From Halomonas rhizosphaerae (GTDB taxonomy: Bacteria; Pseudomonadota; Gammaproteobacteria; Pseudomonadales; Halomonadaceae), in assembly GCF_030010555.1 (NCBI RefSeq), contig NZ_JASCQP010000044.1, positions 1 to 49,751 on the forward strand: 49,751 nucleotides of DNA, read 5' to 3'. Position 1 is the stretch's first letter, and every line of letters starts with the position of its first letter. The notes beneath the pieces are model-generated. The model was not told the origin of the DNA and searched no databases. It worked only from the letters and a program-made list of their open reading frames with translations. The position numbers and the translations under genes were made by a program. Positions 48,576 to 49,751 of the stretch are shown one piece after another.

Positions 48576-49069
48576 TCAAGCCCCGTCCCTGGCTGCCGAC
48601 CCCCCTGCTGTCGATCCTGCTGCTGGCGGTCTGGCTGCTGCTGGTGCGCAGCACCGCCTTCGGCCAGCTCCTGCTGGGTGGTTTCCTGGCGGTGGTGATC
48701 CCGCTGGCCACCCATCGCTTCTGGGATGCTCAGCCCCATGTGGCCCGGCCCTGGAAGCTGCTGCGCTTCGTGTTGCGCGTGCTCGGCGACATCCTCATCG
48801 CCAACATCGAGGTGGCCTGGCTGATCGTCAATCCCTGGCGCCGGCTGCGCCCCCACTTCGTGGAATACCCGCTGATGCTGGAGGACCGCTTCACCATCAC
48901 CCTGCTGGCCAACACCATCAGCCTGACCCCGGGCACGGTATCGGCCAACCTGCGCCTGGACGGCCGTACGCTGCTGATCCATGCCCTGGACGTGGAGGAT
49001 GAGGAGGCGCTGATCGCGCATATCCGCGAACGCTACGAGCGGCCGCTGAAGGAGATCTACGAATGCTAG
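48572..49069 (+). CDS. mrpE: Na+/H+ antiporter subunit MrpE (operon 2)
   Basis: 165-residue MnhE-family subunit with two N-terminal helices and the cytoplasmic motif LANTISLTPGTVSANLRLDGRT in the second half. ATG 48572 overlaps the mrpD stop by 4 bases and follows GGAGG. The C-terminus overlaps mrpF by 7 bases. Confidence 0.95.
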   Translation: MIKPRPWLPTPLLSILLLAVWLLLVRSTAFGQLLLGGFLAVVIPLATHRFWDAQPHVARPWKLLRFVLRVLGDILIANIEVAWLIVNPWRRLRPHFVEYPLMLEDRFTITLLANTISLTPGTVSANLRLDGRTLLIHALDVEDEEALIAHIRERYERPLKEIYEC

Positions 49070-49332
49070 ACATTGCCCTGTGGACCAGCATGGCCCTGGT
49101 GGTGGCGGCCCTGCTGCTCAACGTCTATCGCCTGACGGTGGGGCCGGACATGCCGGACCGGATCCTGGCGCTGGACACCATGTACGTGAATTCCATCGCG
49201 CTGATCGTGCTGATGGGACTGTGGCTGAACACCAAGACCTACTTCGAGTCGGCGCTGCTGATCGCCATGCTCGGCTTCATCAGCACCGTGGCGGTCTGCA
49301 AGTACCTGCTGCGCGGCGACATCATCGAATAG
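49063..49332 (+). CDS. mrpF: Na+/H+ antiporter subunit MrpF (operon 2)
   Basis: 89-residue three-helix subunit with the motif RLTVGPDMPDRILALDTM after the first helix, equivalent to GPSLPDRVVALE in operon 1. Its start lies within the end of mrpE (ATGCTAG), implying coupled translation. Confidence 0.95.
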   Translation: MLDIALWTSMALVVAALLLNVYRLTVGPDMPDRILALDTMYVNSIALIVLMGLWLNTKTYFESALLIAMLGFISTVAVCKYLLRGDIIE

Positions 49333-49340
49333 GAGGCCCC

Positions 49341-49733
49341 ATGACGCTGTACGTGTTCCTCGAGGGCGTGATCGCCTTCCTGCTGGTCGCCGGTGGCGCC
49401 TTCGCCTTCATCGGCTCGCTGGGCATGGCCCACCTGCGCGACTTCTACATGCGCCTGCACGGGCCCACCAAGGCCACCACCCTGGGGATCGGCTGCATGC
49501 TGGTCGCCTCGATGCTCTATTTCTGGGTGATCGACGGCAAGCCCGACATCCAGGAGATGCTGATCACGCTGTTCCTGTTCATCACCGCCCCGGTCAGCGC
49601 CCACCTGCTGGCCAAGACCGGCCTGCACCTGCAGCTGCGACACGAGGACAAGACCCGCGGCAACCCGCCCGAGCTGCGCGACGAGGAGATCGGCGAAAAG
49701 CCGGTACCACACCCGGATCGCGGCCACGGCTGA
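49341..49733 (+). CDS. mrpG: Na+/H+ antiporter subunit MrpG (operon 2)
   Basis: 130-residue MnhG-family subunit with three helices and the signature GSLGMAHLRDFYMRLHGPTKATTLGIG. A charged, Asp/Glu/His-rich tail of about 35 residues follows. GGAGG precedes ATG 49341 at proper distance. It completes a full seven-domain, six-gene operon (mrpAB-C-D-E-F-G); the window ends 18 bases after its stop, so its terminator is not seen. Confidence 0.95.
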   Translation: MTLYVFLEGVIAFLLVAGGAFAFIGSLGMAHLRDFYMRLHGPTKATTLGIGCMLVASMLYFWVIDGKPDIQEMLITLFLFITAPVSAHLLAKTGLHLQLRHEDKTRGNPPELRDEEIGEKPVPHPDRGHG

Positions 49734-49751
49734 CACGCCTCGGGCCCGCCA

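Overview
The window is about 50 kb of high-GC chromosomal DNA from a gammaproteobacterium, most likely a member of the Halomonadaceae (Halomonas-like). Three things point there: gammaproteobacterial core gene order (rpsU-dnaG-rpoD next to divergent tsaD; lptD-surA-pdxA-rsmA-apaG-apaH), the PHA regulator phaR, and two complete Mrp-type Na+/H+ antiporter operons of the kind carried by halophiles. The genus is inferred from protein resemblance and gene order, not from a database search. I see no rRNA, tRNA, CRISPR array, prophage, transposase or integrase.

Layout. 1-2 kb: glutathione-dependent formaldehyde oxidation (frmA, gfa). 2-6.8 kb: a five-gene ABC importer of the branched-chain amino-acid/amide type (livG-livF-SBP-livH-livM, minus strand) with a palindromic operator candidate upstream. 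7-9.6 kb: Fe-S L-serine dehydratase sdaA, divergent from a DsdC-like LysR regulator. 9.6-10.3 kb: an unrecognised membrane protein. 10.4-14.8 kb: the macromolecular-synthesis operon rpsU-dnaG-rpoD (minus). 14.9-16.4 kb: tsaD (plus), whose 3' end is repeated in tandem. 16.4-21.7 kb: plsY, folB-folK, cca, glpE, apaH, apaG, rsmA. 21.7-26.2 kb: a dispersed repeat, pdxA, an unusually short surA, and lptD. 26.3-28.7 kb: amgK-murU (peptidoglycan recycling), a second copy of the dispersed repeat, and a YhfA-like OsmC protein. 28.9-32.6 kb: purD, thioesterase, prkB, HIT protein, coq7 (minus). 32.7-37.6 kb: phaR, rsmE, a retropepsin-like periplasmic protein, a lytic transglycosylase lipoprotein, and a DUF3429 protein co-transcribed with a DASH-type cryptochrome/photolyase. 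37.8-49.7 kb: two Mrp antiporter operons transcribed away from each other, one with separate mrpA and mrpB (minus) and one with a fused mrpAB (plus).

Most of the window is ordinary core genome. The parts that merit a second look are: a SurA that keeps its N-terminal chaperone module and C-terminal helix but has lost both parvulin domains; a roughly 133-bp tandem amplification of the tsaD 3' end; two copies of a roughly 190-bp hairpin-rich repeat lying in the same sense relative to flanking transcription and showing compensatory base changes; the back-to-back pair of structurally different Mrp operons with a possible leader peptide; a Walker A Lys-to-Arg change in the LivF ATPase; and a Cry-DASH/DUF3429 operon with an inverted repeat in its promoter region. 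I did not find a clearly new multi-gene system.
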